Below, one piece after another: positions 40,620 through 49,870 of a stretch of DNA of 59,015 bases; the first letter of the stretch is position 1; each line of letters opens with the position of its first letter. This DNA comes from Burkholderiales bacterium. GTDB taxonomy: Bacteria; Pseudomonadota; Gammaproteobacteria; Burkholderiales; Burkholderiaceae_C. Under the pieces are notes generated by a model, which was not told where the DNA came from, did not search any database, and was given only the letters and a program-made list of their open reading frames with translations. A program made the position numbers and the translations under genes. The stretch lies in the NCBI GenBank assembly GCA_003963075.1, contig RXJV01000093.1:1-59015 (forward strand). Direction: 5' to 3'.

Positions 40620-41382
40620 GCCGCTGATCCTCGTCACCGTCGCCCGCACCGACGGCAGCGCCCCGCGCGAGGTCGGGGCCTGGATGGCGGTCACCGCCGT
40701 CGGCCTGACGGGCACCGTGGGCGGCGGTCATCTGGAGTTCGACGCCATCGCGCGCGCTCGGGCGGCCCTGGCGGGCGGCGAGCTGGCCGCTGAGGTGCGC
40801 TACCCCCTGGGCCCGAGCCTGGGCCAGTGCTGTGGCGGCGTGGTGTGGCTGCGCTTCGAGCGGGTCGAGGCGGGTGAGGACCTGGCGGAACGGCTACCCC
40901 AGCCGCCGCTGCGGTCGCTGGCGGTGTTCGGCGCCGGTCACGTGGGCCAGGCCCTGGCCGCGATGGCCCGCGAGCTGCCGCTGGCCCTGCACTGGGTGGA
41001 CAGCCGCGAGGGCCAGTTCCCGGCCGGGCCGCTGCCCCGCGGCTGGCGCCAGGAGGCCTGCGACCCGCCCGCGCTAGCCGTGCCCGACCTCGCGCCCGGC
41101 GCGGCCGTGCTGGTGATGACCCACAACCATGCCGAGGACTTCGAGATCATCGCCGCCTGCCTGCGGCGCCAGCGCGAGCGGGGCGACCTGGGCTTCATCG
41201 GCATGATCGGCAGCCGCAGCAAATGGGCGAGCTTCCGTCAGCGGCTGGAGGCCCGGGGGTTCACGGCCGACGACCTGGCGCGCGTGACCTGCCCGATCGG
41301 GGTGCCCGGCGTGGCGGGCAAGCAGCCGGCCGTCATTGCTGTGGCCGTGCTGGCGCAGATCCTGGCGTTGCCACCGGCGTGA
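40609..41382 (+). CDS. xdhC: Xanthine dehydrogenase accessory protein XdhC
   Basis: This 257-aa protein inserts or sulfurates the molybdenum cofactor of xanthine dehydrogenase. It has the XdhC N-terminal region (ILVTVARTDGSAPREVGAWM, GTVGGGHLEFDAI, GQCCGGVVWLRFE) and a Rossmann domain (LAVFGAGHVGQALAAMA, VMTHNHAEDFEIIAACL, GFIGMIGSRSKWASFRQRL). The GTG 40609 start overlaps the end of uraH, so translation is coupled. xdhA/xdhB are not in this window, although the accessory gene is. It overlaps the convergent gene at its 3' end by 50 bases. Confidence 0.94.
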   Translation: MEAEPLILVTVARTDGSAPREVGAWMAVTAVGLTGTVGGGHLEFDAIARARAALAGGELAAEVRYPLGPSLGQCCGGVVWLRFERVEAGEDLAERLPQPPLRSLAVFGAGHVGQALAAMARELPLALHWVDSREGQFPAGPLPRGWRQEACDPPALAVPDLAPGAAVLVMTHNHAEDFEIIAACLRRQRERGDLGFIGMIGSRSKWASFRQRLEARGFTADDLARVTCPIGVPGVAGKQPAVIAVAVLAQILALPPA

Positions 41383-42148
41383 GCAACAGGCTGCGGCCCG
41401 GCTGGGCCTGCAGCACGGCGTCCTGCGTGGCCTGGCGCTCGTAGTCGGCCCAGGCCTGCTGGATCTCGCCGCGCTCGCGCATGCCGCGCAGGGCCTGTGC
41501 CAGCACCGGCACCCAGGCGGTGTGAGCCTCGTGCACACCGTGGTAGAGCGTCGCCTTGGCCAAGGGCGTGGGCACCACACAGACGGCGCCGTGGCGGGTG
41601 ATGACCGGCACCTCGGTCAGCGCCGCGGAGCTGAGCGTGACGGCGTAGTCCGCGGCGCCGCCCGCCAAGTTGAGCATGGCGTCGCTGATGGTGTTGGCCG
41701 GCACGCGCTGGCCCTCGGGCACCAGGGCCTCGGCCGCGACCATGCCGCGCTGCAGGCTCACCCGGCCCCGGGCCAGCTCCTCGCGGCTGATGCTGCGCGG
41801 GCAGGGCGGCCGTGCGAAGGCATAGACCTGCAGCTGCAGCAGCGGCACGTCCACCTTGCGCAGATAGGGGCGTTGCTCGAAAAACGCGTCGGCCCGCATC
41901 GCCACCGCGTCGAGCCGGCCCGCGCGCAACTCCACATCGGTGCGGGGCAGGGGCCAGGGCAGGAACTCGACCTCCAGCCCGAGTGCGCCGTAGGCCTTGC
42001 GCAGCAGCGGCTCGGCCGCGGCGAAGTAGTTGCGCTCGACAGTGGTGGCCATGCGCACCGGTGTCTGCCCGGACGCCGGCAGCGCCAGGCTCGCCAGCAG
42101 CAAGGCCGGCCACGGCACCGGCCGCAAGCGGGGGAGGGGGCAGATCAT
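41333..42148 (-). CDS. Extracellular solute-binding protein family 3-like protein
   Basis: This 271-aa periplasmic protein has a signal peptide (LALPASGQ) and a bi-lobed binding-protein style sequence: VRMATTVERNYFAAAEPLLRKAYGALGLEVEFLPW, AGRLDAVAMRADAFFEQRPYL, and SDAMLNLAGGAADYAVTLSSAAL. No linked ABC membrane or ATPase genes are present, so the ligand and the transporter partner are unknown; a few such proteins act as sensors rather than transport proteins. ATG 42148 places the signal peptide correctly; the frame is open upstream to 42292. Its end overlaps xdhC by 50 bases, convergently. Confidence 0.78.
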   Translation of the reverse strand: MICPLPRLRPVPWPALLLASLALPASGQTPVRMATTVERNYFAAAEPLLRKAYGALGLEVEFLPWPLPRTDVELRAGRLDAVAMRADAFFEQRPYLRKVDVPLLQLQVYAFARPPCPRSISREELARGRVSLQRGMVAAEALVPEGQRVPANTISDAMLNLAGGAADYAVTLSSAALTEVPVITRHGAVCVVPTPLAKATLYHGVHEAHTAWVPVLAQALRGMRERGEIQQAWADYERQATQDAVLQAQPGRSLLLTPVATPGSAPARPQQ

Positions 42149-42328
42149 CGGCCAATTCTGCCGTGCGGCCATGGCCCCCCGGTGCTGCCGCGGCGACGGC
42201 GGCCTCAGCCTGCCTACACTGCGCACTCGTCGCCGCGGTGTCGGCCCGGTGCTGCCGGGCCTGTGGACGCGACGCTCCCGGCCCCACAGCACCCGCCGTG
42301 GTGGGGCGGTCTGACACCTTCACCGCCG

Positions 42329-43621
42329 ATGGACCTCTATCTGCTCGACTGGGCCAACCTGCTGCTGCGCTGGCTGCATGTCATCACCGTGATCGCCTGG
42401 ATTGGCGCGTCGTTTTACTTCGTCTGGCTCGACAACCACCTCGTCAAGCCCACTGCCGACGACCTCAAGGCCAAGGGCGTGGACGGCGAACTCTGGGCCG
42501 TGCATGGCGGCGGCTTCTACAACCCGCAGAAGTACCTGGTGGCGCCGCGCAACCTGCCGGACGACCTGCACTGGTTTTATTGGGAGAGTTACTGGACCTG
42601 GATGAGCGGCTTTGCGCTCTTCGTGGTGCTGTACCTGTTCAACGCCAGCCAGATGCTGATCGACCCGCGCGTGTTCGCCTGGGGCGCGCCCTGGCAGGCG
42701 GTGGCGGCGGCGTTGGCCTTTCTGGCGGTGGGCTGGGGCGTGTACGACATGGCCTGCCGTGTGCTCGGCCGCACCGCCGACGGCCAGATCGGCCATGACG
42801 GCCGTGTGCTCGCGGTGGTGGCGGTCTTCGTGATTGCCGCGAGCTGGGCGGCCTGCCAGCTCTTCGCCGGCCGGGCGGCCTTCCTCATCGTTGGCGCCAT
42901 GCTGGCGACGATGATGACCGCCAACGTGGCGCACTGGATCATCCCGGGCCAGAAGAAGGTGATCGCGCAGATGCGCGCCGGCCAGAAGCCCGACCCCCTC
43001 CATGGCCAGCGCGGCAAGCAGCGCAGCGTGCACAACACCTACTTTGGCCTGCCGGTGCTGGTGGCGATGCTGAGCAACCACTACGGCATGCTTTACCAGC
43101 ACCCGCAGAACTGGGCGGTGCTGGCGCTGTTGATGGCGGCCGGCGTGGCCATCCGCGTGTTCTTCGTGAAGCGACACAAGGGCGTCAACAGCTGGGGCGC
43201 GGTGGTGCTGGCGCTGGCGCTGCTGGCGGGTGTCATCACCTGGCTGGCGCCCAAGCCATCCGCCGGAGCGGACCGTGTGACGATGTTGTCGCATACCGTG
43301 ATTTCACGGCCGGTCGTTGAGGGGGGCTTGGGAGGCGCGTCGTCGCCGAGCACATCAAACATGCTGGCCTCGGCCCAAAGAATCGTTCAAGAGGCTTTGG
43401 AGAATGAAGCCCGCGCGATCATCACGCAGCGCTGCCTGATGTGCCATGCCGGCGAGGCCGCTCAAAAGGGCGTGCGGCTGGACTCGGCCGAGGGCCTGGC
43501 CGCGCACCGCGCGCAGATCTACCAGCAGGTCGTCGTGCAGCGCGCCATGCCGCTGAACAATGCGACCGGCCTCACCGACGACGAGCGGGCGCTGATCGGC
43601 CGCTGGACGCAACAGCCATGA
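42329..43621 (+). CDS. puuD: Urate hydroxylase PuuD (membrane urate oxidase with cytochrome c domain)
   Basis: This 430-aa protein oxidises urate to 5-hydroxyisourate. About eight transmembrane helices (LLRWLHVITVIAWIGASFYF, HGGGFYNPQKYLVAP, ANVAHWIIPGQKK, HNTYFGLPVLVAML) precede a C-terminal cytochrome c domain with heme site C369-L-M-C372-H373. Between ~312 and ~360 is a lower-complexity linker that looks longer than in typical PuuD. Known family members pass electrons to cytochrome c oxidase, encoded at the left end. ATG 42329 is the natural start. The stop overlaps glycerate kinase (ATGA). Confidence 0.94.
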   Translation: MDLYLLDWANLLLRWLHVITVIAWIGASFYFVWLDNHLVKPTADDLKAKGVDGELWAVHGGGFYNPQKYLVAPRNLPDDLHWFYWESYWTWMSGFALFVVLYLFNASQMLIDPRVFAWGAPWQAVAAALAFLAVGWGVYDMACRVLGRTADGQIGHDGRVLAVVAVFVIAASWAACQLFAGRAAFLIVGAMLATMMTANVAHWIIPGQKKVIAQMRAGQKPDPLHGQRGKQRSVHNTYFGLPVLVAMLSNHYGMLYQHPQNWAVLALLMAAGVAIRVFFVKRHKGVNSWGAVVLALALLAGVITWLAPKPSAGADRVTMLSHTVISRPVVEGGLGGASSPSTSNMLASAQRIVQEALENEARAIITQRCLMCHAGEAAQKGVRLDSAEGLAAHRAQIYQQVVVQRAMPLNNATGLTDDERALIGRWTQQP

Positions 43622-44904
43622 CCCTCGACCCCCGCGCGCTGCTGCGCCAGCTCTACGACGTCGCGGTGGCCCGAGCGCTGCCCGGCCAGGTGCTGGCGTC
43701 CCAGCTGCCGCCCCCGCCGAAAGGCCGCACGCTCGTACTGGGTGCGGGCAAGGCCGGCGGCGCCATGGTGCAGGCGCTGGAGGCCGCCTGGCCGGCGGAG
43801 GCGCCGATGTCGGGCCTGGTCATCACCCGCTACGGCCACATCCCCGGCGGCTGGCGGCCGCGGCGCATCGAGCTGGTCGAGGCGGCGCACCCGGTGCCGG
43901 ATGCCGTCGGCCTGGCCGCCAGCGAGCGCCTGCTGGCCCTCACCGCGGGCCTGACCGCGCGCGACCTGGTCATCGGTCTGATCTCCGGCGGCGGCTCGGC
44001 GCTGCTGAGCCTGCCCGCGCCCGGCCTGAGCTTGGCCGACAAGCAGGCGGTGAACCGGGCCCTGCTCGCCAGCGGCGCGGCCATCCACGAGATGAACTGC
44101 GTGCGCAAGCACCTGTCGGCGATCAAGGGCGGGCGGCTGGCGGCGGCCTGCGCGCCGGCGCGGGTGCTGACGATCGCGATCAGCGACGTTCCCGGCGACG
44201 ACCCGGCCGTGATCGCCTCCGGCCCCACGGTGGCCGATGCCACGACCTGCGCTGACGCGCTGGCCATCTGCCGCCGCTACCGCATCGAGCTGCCGCCCGC
44301 CGCCCGCGCCGGGCTGGAGAGCGGTGACTTCGAGACGCCCAAGCCCGGCGACGAGCGCCTGGCCGGCCATGAGTTCGTGATGCTGGCCACGCCGCGGATG
44401 AGCCTGGAGGCGGCGGCCGATGCGGCGCGCGCCCAGGGGCTGGCGGCCCATGTCCTGAGCGATGAGATCGAAGGCGAGTCGCGCATTGTCGGCGGCGTGC
44501 ATGCGGCGCTGGCGCGCGCCGTGGCCCGGCACGGCGAGCCGTTTGCACGGCCCTGCGTGATCCTGTCCGGCGGCGAGACGACGGTGACCGTCGACGGCAG
44601 CCGGCCCGCCGGCCGCGGCGGCCGGGCGACCGAGTTCCTGCTGGGCTGTGCGCTGGCGCTGCAGGGCGAGCCGGGGGTCTACGGGCTGGCGGCCGACACG
44701 GATGGCATCGACGGCGTGGGCCCCCATGCCGGCGCGCTGCTCACCCCCACCAGCCTGGCCCGGGCCCGCGCGCTGGGGCTGAACCCGCAGGCCCTGCTGG
44801 ACGCCCACGACAGCGCCAGCTTCTTCGAGCCGCTGGGCGACCTGCTGGTGCCGGGGCCGACGCACACCAATGTGAATGATTTCCGTGCATTGCTGGTCAT
44901 TTAG
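43618..44904 (+). CDS. Glycerate 2-kinase (MOFRL family)
   Basis: This 428-aa kinase has the GK-II/MOFRL architecture: TLVLGAGKAGGAMVQALE, VEAAHPVPDAVG, LISGGGSALLSLPAPGLSLADKQAVN, MNCVRKHLSAIKGGRLA, ISDVPGDDPAVIASGPT and the C-terminal LAADTDGIDGVGPHAGA. It phosphorylates glycerate, an intermediate reached from glyoxylate released by allantoate breakdown, which fits the PuuD-UraH-PuuE-AllC neighbours. The gene starts with ATG overlapping the puuD stop (ATGA). Product position (2- or 3-phosphate) cannot be told from sequence here. Confidence 0.92.
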   Translation: MTLDPRALLRQLYDVAVARALPGQVLASQLPPPPKGRTLVLGAGKAGGAMVQALEAAWPAEAPMSGLVITRYGHIPGGWRPRRIELVEAAHPVPDAVGLAASERLLALTAGLTARDLVIGLISGGGSALLSLPAPGLSLADKQAVNRALLASGAAIHEMNCVRKHLSAIKGGRLAAACAPARVLTIAISDVPGDDPAVIASGPTVADATTCADALAICRRYRIELPPAARAGLESGDFETPKPGDERLAGHEFVMLATPRMSLEAAADAARAQGLAAHVLSDEIEGESRIVGGVHAALARAVARHGEPFARPCVILSGGETTVTVDGSRPAGRGGRATEFLLGCALALQGEPGVYGLAADTDGIDGVGPHAGALLTPTSLARARALGLNPQALLDAHDSASFFEPLGDLLVPGPTHTNVNDFRALLVI

Positions 44905-44978
44905 CGCGGCGCGCCGCGATGGCGCAGCGCCTGCCGACGGCCTAGACTGGGCCGCACATCATTTGCCGGAGGCCCGAA

Positions 44979-45818
44979 ATGACCGTTGCCGCAGAGCGCT
45001 TTTTCCTCAAGCACCATGCCTTGCCGACGATGCCCGAAGTGGCCTCGCGGCTGCTGAAGAGCTTCGATGACGACAACATCGGGCTGGCCCAGATTGCGGC
45101 GCTGATCGAGAAGGATGCGGCGCTCACGGCCAAGGTGCTGCGGCTGGCGAATTCCGCGCACTACAGCCCCTCGCACCAGATCGCGACGGTCATCGACGCC
45201 GCGCATGCCCTGGGGCTCGAAATCCTGCGCAATCTGGCCATGGCCGCCTGCCTGACCGGGGCCTTCCCCAAGGTGCCGGGCCTGGACCGGGCACTCTTCT
45301 GGCGCCACAGCCTGGCCACGGCCAACTACGCCCGCACCCTGGCGCGGCTGCTGGGCGCTACCGGCAGCACCGCCGACACGGCCTATCTGGCGGGGCTGAT
45401 GCTGCGCACCGGCCAGCTGCTGATGGCCTTGGAAGAACCCCAGCTGGTGGCCGATGTGGAAGCCCACGCGGCCGAGCCGGGCAGCCGCTTTTCTCTGGAA
45501 GAACACCGTTTCGGCTGCACCCATGCCGACGTGACCGCCAGCCTCGCGGCGCACTGGCATTTCCCGGCGCCGCTGATCGCAGCCTTCAAGGACGCCAACG
45601 CGCCACTGGAGACACGGCCCTTCTCGCTGATTGCGGCCGTGCTGCATGTGGCCGAGGTGCTGGCCGACGCCGCCGAGCACCATGACGAGCCCGTGCATGC
45701 GCTGGAGGTGGCCGTGCCCGAACTGGTGGCCCATCTGCACCTGGACCTCGAACTGCTGGCCGCCAAGGTGGCGGCTCTGGGCGACCCGGCGGCCGAGGTG
45801 GAGCAGCTGCTGCGCTGA
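44979..45818 (+). CDS. HDOD domain protein
   Basis: This 279-aa cytoplasmic protein is an HDOD domain through most of its length: LPTMPEVASRLLKSFDDDNIGLAQIAALIEKDAALTAKVLRLANSAHY is the hallmark, followed by HSLATANYARTLARLLG and AYLAGLMLRTGQLLMA. HDOD proteins are regulators, often linked to signalling, biofilm or motility; no output domain is attached. A GGAGG ribosome-binding site precedes ATG 44979. Partners are unknown. Confidence 0.93.
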   Translation: MTVAAERFFLKHHALPTMPEVASRLLKSFDDDNIGLAQIAALIEKDAALTAKVLRLANSAHYSPSHQIATVIDAAHALGLEILRNLAMAACLTGAFPKVPGLDRALFWRHSLATANYARTLARLLGATGSTADTAYLAGLMLRTGQLLMALEEPQLVADVEAHAAEPGSRFSLEEHRFGCTHADVTASLAAHWHFPAPLIAAFKDANAPLETRPFSLIAAVLHVAEVLADAAEHHDEPVHALEVAVPELVAHLHLDLELLAAKVAALGDPAAEVEQLLR

Positions 45819-45884
45819 GCGCGTTGCGAGGGCGGCTCAGGCCCGGCGCCCGCACAATGGGGCGGTGAAGCCGGGAGGATGAGA

Positions 45885-48761
45885 ATGACTGTCAAGTTTT
45901 GGCCAGCGCTGGTGCTGGCCGTGTCGCTGGGCCTGACCCAGGCGCAAACGGTGCCGGCCAAGTCGGCCCCCAAGCCCGCAGCGGCCAAGGCCGCGACCAA
46001 AACCGCCTCTCCTTATCCCGTCGTGCCGGCTGGCGCGGGCTACCGCTTCGGCCCCGCGCCAACCTGGGTCAAGCCGCTGCCGCCAGCGCCAGCGCCTGCG
46101 GCCAAGGCCCGGCCGGCGGCCCATGGCGCCAAGGCGCGCCTGGAGCGGCTGGTGGACGTGCAGGTGCAGCTCGCACCCAAGTCCACCACGGCCACCTATC
46201 TGCATCTGCAGCAGGAGGCGTTGGACACCTCCACGCTGCGCGAGGTGTCGGAGCCGCAGATCAGCTTCAACCCGGCCTACCAGCAGCTCGTCATCCATCA
46301 GGCCGGCGTCATCCGCGACGGCCAGCGATTGGACCGGCTGAAGGACGCCCGCATCGAGCTGATGCGCCGCGAGCAGCAACTCGAGCGCCAGATGATCGAC
46401 GGCGTGCGCACGGCACTGCTCGTCATCAGCGATGTGCGCGTGGGCGACATCGTCGACGTGGCCTACACCCTGGAGGGCGAGAACCCGATCTTCGAAGGGC
46501 GCTATGCGTCGCTGTTCCAGCTGGCGTCCGACGCGCCCATCGGCCGCTTCCATCTGCGCGTTGAGGCGCCGCAAGATCGCAAACTCAACACCAAGGTCAT
46601 CGCGGCCGACCTGGTGCCCGAGCGCTTCGACGAGCGCGGCCGTCAGGTCATCCGCGTCGTGCAGGACGACGTGCCCGCCGTGAACAACGAAGCGGCCACG
46701 CCGCCATGGTTCAAGGTGTACCCGGCGCTGCATATCAGCGAATACGCCAGCTGGGCAGAGGTCGACCAGTGGGCCCAGGGGCTGTTCGCTGGAGATGCCC
46801 CGGCGGCTGGCGTCGCCGAGAAGGCCGCGGAGCTGAAGGCATCCGTGGGTGCGGGCGGCACGCCCGAGCAGCAGGTCGCCGCCGCGCTGCGCTTCGTGCA
46901 GGACGAGGTGCGCTACTTCTCGGCATCGCTGGGCGAGAGCTCGCATCGCCCCAAGCCGGCGGCCAAGACCCTGGTCGAACGCCTCGGGGACTGCAAGGAC
47001 AAGACGCTGCTGCTGAACACACTGCTCGGCGCGATGGGCTTTGACGCCCGGCCCGCGCTGATCTCGTTGGCGCGCAGCCGCGGCATCGGCAACTACCTGC
47101 CCTCACACGACCAGTTCGACCATGTGATCAGCCGCGTGAAGATCGGCGACGCGGTCTACCTGCTGGACCCGACGTTGAACGGCCAGGGCTACGCGCTGGA
47201 GACGCGGGGCTACTTCCGCTACGGCGCTGCGTTGGTCGTGGGCCAGGGGGAGGGGGGTCCACAGCCGATCGCGCCGCCCGCCTTCGCGAAGGATGCACTG
47301 AGCTTCCGCCAGGACTGGAACTTCGCCGACCTGTCCAAGCCCGCGCGCCTGACCACGTCCTTCAAGGCCAACGGCCTGGCCGCAGAGCGCTGGCGCGCCC
47401 ACCTGGCAATGGCTGGCCTCGAGCGTCTGGCGGAATCCATCGGCGGCAGCTATGCGCGACTGTTGCCCGGCCTGGTCAGCGCCGGCCCACCCGAGGTCGT
47501 GGACAACCGCGAGACCAATCAATGGGAACTCAAGCTCAGCTTTGAGCACCCGATGATGGGCCGCTACCGGCGCGGAGCGCTGGAGCTTGAGTTCCCGGCC
47601 GTGGAGCTGGTCGATGCGCTGTCGCTACCGCCCGAGGCGCGCCGCCGCTACCCCTTCATGCTGGACCCGACGAATGCGGTGGAGCTGCGCGTCAGCGTCA
47701 CCGGCCCGCAGCCCGCCGGATCGTCCGTCCCGGCCCCGCAGCAACTGGCCGACAAGCATTTCGCATTCACCAGCCGTGTCGAGATCGACGGCCCCACGGT
47801 GCAGTTCATCAGCCGCGTGGAGCGCCGTGCCGACGAGGTGCTGCCGGCCGACATGGACGGCTACCGTGAGCGCGTGGGCCGTGCGAGGCAGATGCTCAAC
47901 GTGCAGCGCATGCGCATGGGCCTGCTGGACCTCAAGGCGCTGGACAGCAGCTTCGCGGCCGTGAGTACGCGACTGCTCAAGTACCGCAGTGGCGCCAAGC
48001 CCGACGCGCTGTGGCAGCTGATGCAGCTCAACGAGTTCATTCGCGTGGTCGACGACCAGCTGCTGCGCGCCGTCGACCCTAAGGGCAGGTTGGCCGCCCG
48101 TGTGCTGGCCGAGCGTGCCCAGGTGCAGAACCAGCTGGGTGATTTCGACCAGGGGCTGGCCGATGCCGAGCGCGTGCTGGCCATCACTGCCGAGGGCGAG
48201 GAGGCCGCTGCCGCGCTGGAGGCCAAGGGCGTCGCGCTGGTGGGGCTGGCCCGCCCAACCGACGCGCTGGCGGCCTTCAGCCAGCAGGCCCGGCAGGGAT
48301 CGGGCACTGGCAACTGGCTGGGCACGACGCACTACATGCTGGGCGACTATGCCCGCGCCGAGGCCGTGCTGCGCGACAGCGCCACCAACGCGAGCGGCGA
48401 GGCGCGCCAGTTCATGCTGCTGTGGCTCTACCTCGCCGCCGAACGCCAGGGTGGCCGGGGTAAGGCCGCCATCGCCGACGAGCTGGCCTCGGCCGACACC
48501 AGCAAATGGGCGGGTGCGCTGCTGCGCTACCTGGGCGGCAGCCTGGACCGCGACGCGCTGCTCAAGCTAGCCAAGGAAAAGCCCGACACCGAACGTCTGC
48601 GTCTGGCCGAAGCCTATTTCTTCATCGGCCAGCAGCTCGCGGCCCAGGGCAAGCGCGGCGAGGCCTTGCCCTGGTTCGAGCGCACGCTGGCGACTCAGGC
48701 GGTGCCCTATCGGGAGTTCATGCTGGCGCAGTGGGAGCTGAAGCGGGGCACGCCACCGTGA
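45885..48761 (+). CDS. DUF3857/transglutaminase-like protein, large, exported
   Basis: This 958-aa protein has a signal peptide (ends LTQAQ), a Lys/Ala/Pro-rich stretch, a DUF3857 region (LQQEALDTSTLREVSEPQISFNPAYQQLVIHQAG, GDIVDVAYTLEGENPIFEGRY), and a transglutaminase-like core with Cys370 in RLGDCKDKTLLLNTLLGAMGFDARPAL, followed by SHDQFDHVISRV and YLLDPTLNGQG. The last ~330 residues are helical and TPR-like (LGDYARAEAVL, AYFFIGQQLAAQGKRGEALPWFERTL). ATG 45885 has a GGGAGG site at good spacing. The biological role is unknown; a periplasmic cysteine protease/transferase fold is inferred. Confidence 0.88.
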   Translation: MTVKFWPALVLAVSLGLTQAQTVPAKSAPKPAAAKAATKTASPYPVVPAGAGYRFGPAPTWVKPLPPAPAPAAKARPAAHGAKARLERLVDVQVQLAPKSTTATYLHLQQEALDTSTLREVSEPQISFNPAYQQLVIHQAGVIRDGQRLDRLKDARIELMRREQQLERQMIDGVRTALLVISDVRVGDIVDVAYTLEGENPIFEGRYASLFQLASDAPIGRFHLRVEAPQDRKLNTKVIAADLVPERFDERGRQVIRVVQDDVPAVNNEAATPPWFKVYPALHISEYASWAEVDQWAQGLFAGDAPAAGVAEKAAELKASVGAGGTPEQQVAAALRFVQDEVRYFSASLGESSHRPKPAAKTLVERLGDCKDKTLLLNTLLGAMGFDARPALISLARSRGIGNYLPSHDQFDHVISRVKIGDAVYLLDPTLNGQGYALETRGYFRYGAALVVGQGEGGPQPIAPPAFAKDALSFRQDWNFADLSKPARLTTSFKANGLAAERWRAHLAMAGLERLAESIGGSYARLLPGLVSAGPPEVVDNRETNQWELKLSFEHPMMGRYRRGALELEFPAVELVDALSLPPEARRRYPFMLDPTNAVELRVSVTGPQPAGSSVPAPQQLADKHFAFTSRVEIDGPTVQFISRVERRADEVLPADMDGYRERVGRARQMLNVQRMRMGLLDLKALDSSFAAVSTRLLKYRSGAKPDALWQLMQLNEFIRVVDDQLLRAVDPKGRLAARVLAERAQVQNQLGDFDQGLADAERVLAITAEGEEAAAALEAKGVALVGLARPTDALAAFSQQARQGSGTGNWLGTTHYMLGDYARAEAVLRDSATNASGEARQFMLLWLYLAAERQGGRGKAAIADELASADTSKWAGALLRYLGGSLDRDALLKLAKEKPDTERLRLAEAYFFIGQQLAAQGKRGEALPWFERTLATQAVPYREFMLAQWELKRGTPP

Positions 48762-48798
48762 ACCGCCTGCTCGCCCGCTGGCGATGCCGGCGCCGCTT

Positions 48799-48824
48799 CT
48801 GACCCAGCGCGCAGCGCGGGTCAG
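48799..48824 (+). terminator. Stable hairpin after the DUF3857 gene
   Basis: CTGACCC...GGGTCAG (48799-48805 with 48818-48824) and an inner GCGC/GCGC stem form a strong hairpin 37 bp after the stop. There is no T-run, so it may be a non-canonical terminator or 3'-end stabiliser. The rest of the 275-bp gap to 49036 shows no convincing gene. Confidence 0.5.
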
Positions 48825-49036
48825 GAGTGCCGGCTGTCCGCGCGCCACGAGCTGAATGGCGAAGCATGGGCTGCAGCATCGACGTTCATACCCACGGACC
48901 TGCGCCACTCAGAGAAGCAGCACATGGTCTCAGCCGAAGCCATCAAGCGGCACGGCATGCCCTTAGCCTTCGCGAGATCGATGGGTTGTGCTTCGGCGTT
49001 GTGTCAACGAGCCGGCCTGCCACCGGGGCCGCGGAC

Positions 49037-49678
49037 TCAAGGCCTATCGACAGGAAAGTCCGGTCGCAGGTCGCGCAGCATCTCTCGCGTGATGTCGCCC
49101 TGCAGTGAGCAGCCGGCGCGCACCAGGCTGGGGTCGTCCTCGTAGGTTTCGATCATGAAGACGCGCTCGACAGTCCCGGGCTTGGGTGGACCGTTCACGC
49201 TGGCCTCCTTGACCCAGCCCGCCGCGGCTTTCTCGTGGCGCCAGATTTCGGAGCGCACGAAGTAGGGGGTGTCGCCCTGTGCGTCCCGGCGCAGCCGCTG
49301 GCCGTCCCAGATCACGTCCCTGAGCGCGGTCGCGACGTCGGTCAGCTTGCCGCGGACCAGGAAGCCCCAGGACACATCTACACCACCGGGGATGGGCGTC
49401 AGCTCGTCCAGGTAGCCGACGATCTCGAGGCCGTGCAGCCGCAGCGGCTGGCCGAACATCAGGCGCTTCTGGCCCTCCTGCGTCAGACTGGGGACGATGA
49501 AGCTGGCGGCACCGGCCCGGGGCCTGACCTCGGCCTGAGGGCGCAACGCGTCCCTCTGGGCGGCCAACTGCTGAAAGAAGCCTGCGTCGCAACGCGACAG
49601 GCTGGTCATCAAACTGGCCTGCGCGCAGGCTGTGGTGGCAGCGGCCGCGAGGGCGAGGCCGAGGATGAGTCGTTGCAT
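49037..49678 (-). CDS. Secreted hypothetical protein
   Basis: This 213-aa protein has a signal peptide (MQRLILGLALAAAATTACAQ). The body contains SRCDAGFFQQLAAQRDAL, RPRAGAASFIVPSLTQEGQKRLMFGQPLRLHGLEIVGYLDEL and a late AGCSLQGDITREMLRDLRPDFP. Two cysteines outside the signal (30 and ~193) could pair. I do not recognise a family. An AGGGAGA site precedes ATG 49678. It is convergent with the DUF3857 gene and divergent from the Lol permease gene. Confidence 0.7.
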   Translation of the reverse strand: MQRLILGLALAAAATTACAQASLMTSLSRCDAGFFQQLAAQRDALRPQAEVRPRAGAASFIVPSLTQEGQKRLMFGQPLRLHGLEIVGYLDELTPIPGGVDVSWGFLVRGKLTDVATALRDVIWDGQRLRRDAQGDTPYFVRSEIWRHEKAAAGWVKEASVNGPPKPGTVERVFMIETYEDDPSLVRAGCSLQGDITREMLRDLRPDFPVDRP

Positions 49679-49870
49679 GGAGTCTCCCTGGTTGCGTGCT
49701 TGTAGCGCTGGATTGTGGAGGACTGGCCGGTCGGCGGGTCGTGTTGACCATGTGTCGGCGCGCCGCCCTCAGCCTTGCGCCGGCGACGGCTCGCCGAGGG
49801 TTCCTGCCTGTCCGGCCGTGCCCCGCCAGTTACCATCGCGGCCCCATGCCGTACCACGCCCTGCCTCTCC

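Noticed and set aside
48924-49145. 73-aa open frame in the gap and across the end of the 49037 gene
   Set aside because: No family similarity, no ribosome-binding site, and most of it overlaps the secreted hypothetical protein gene in antisense.
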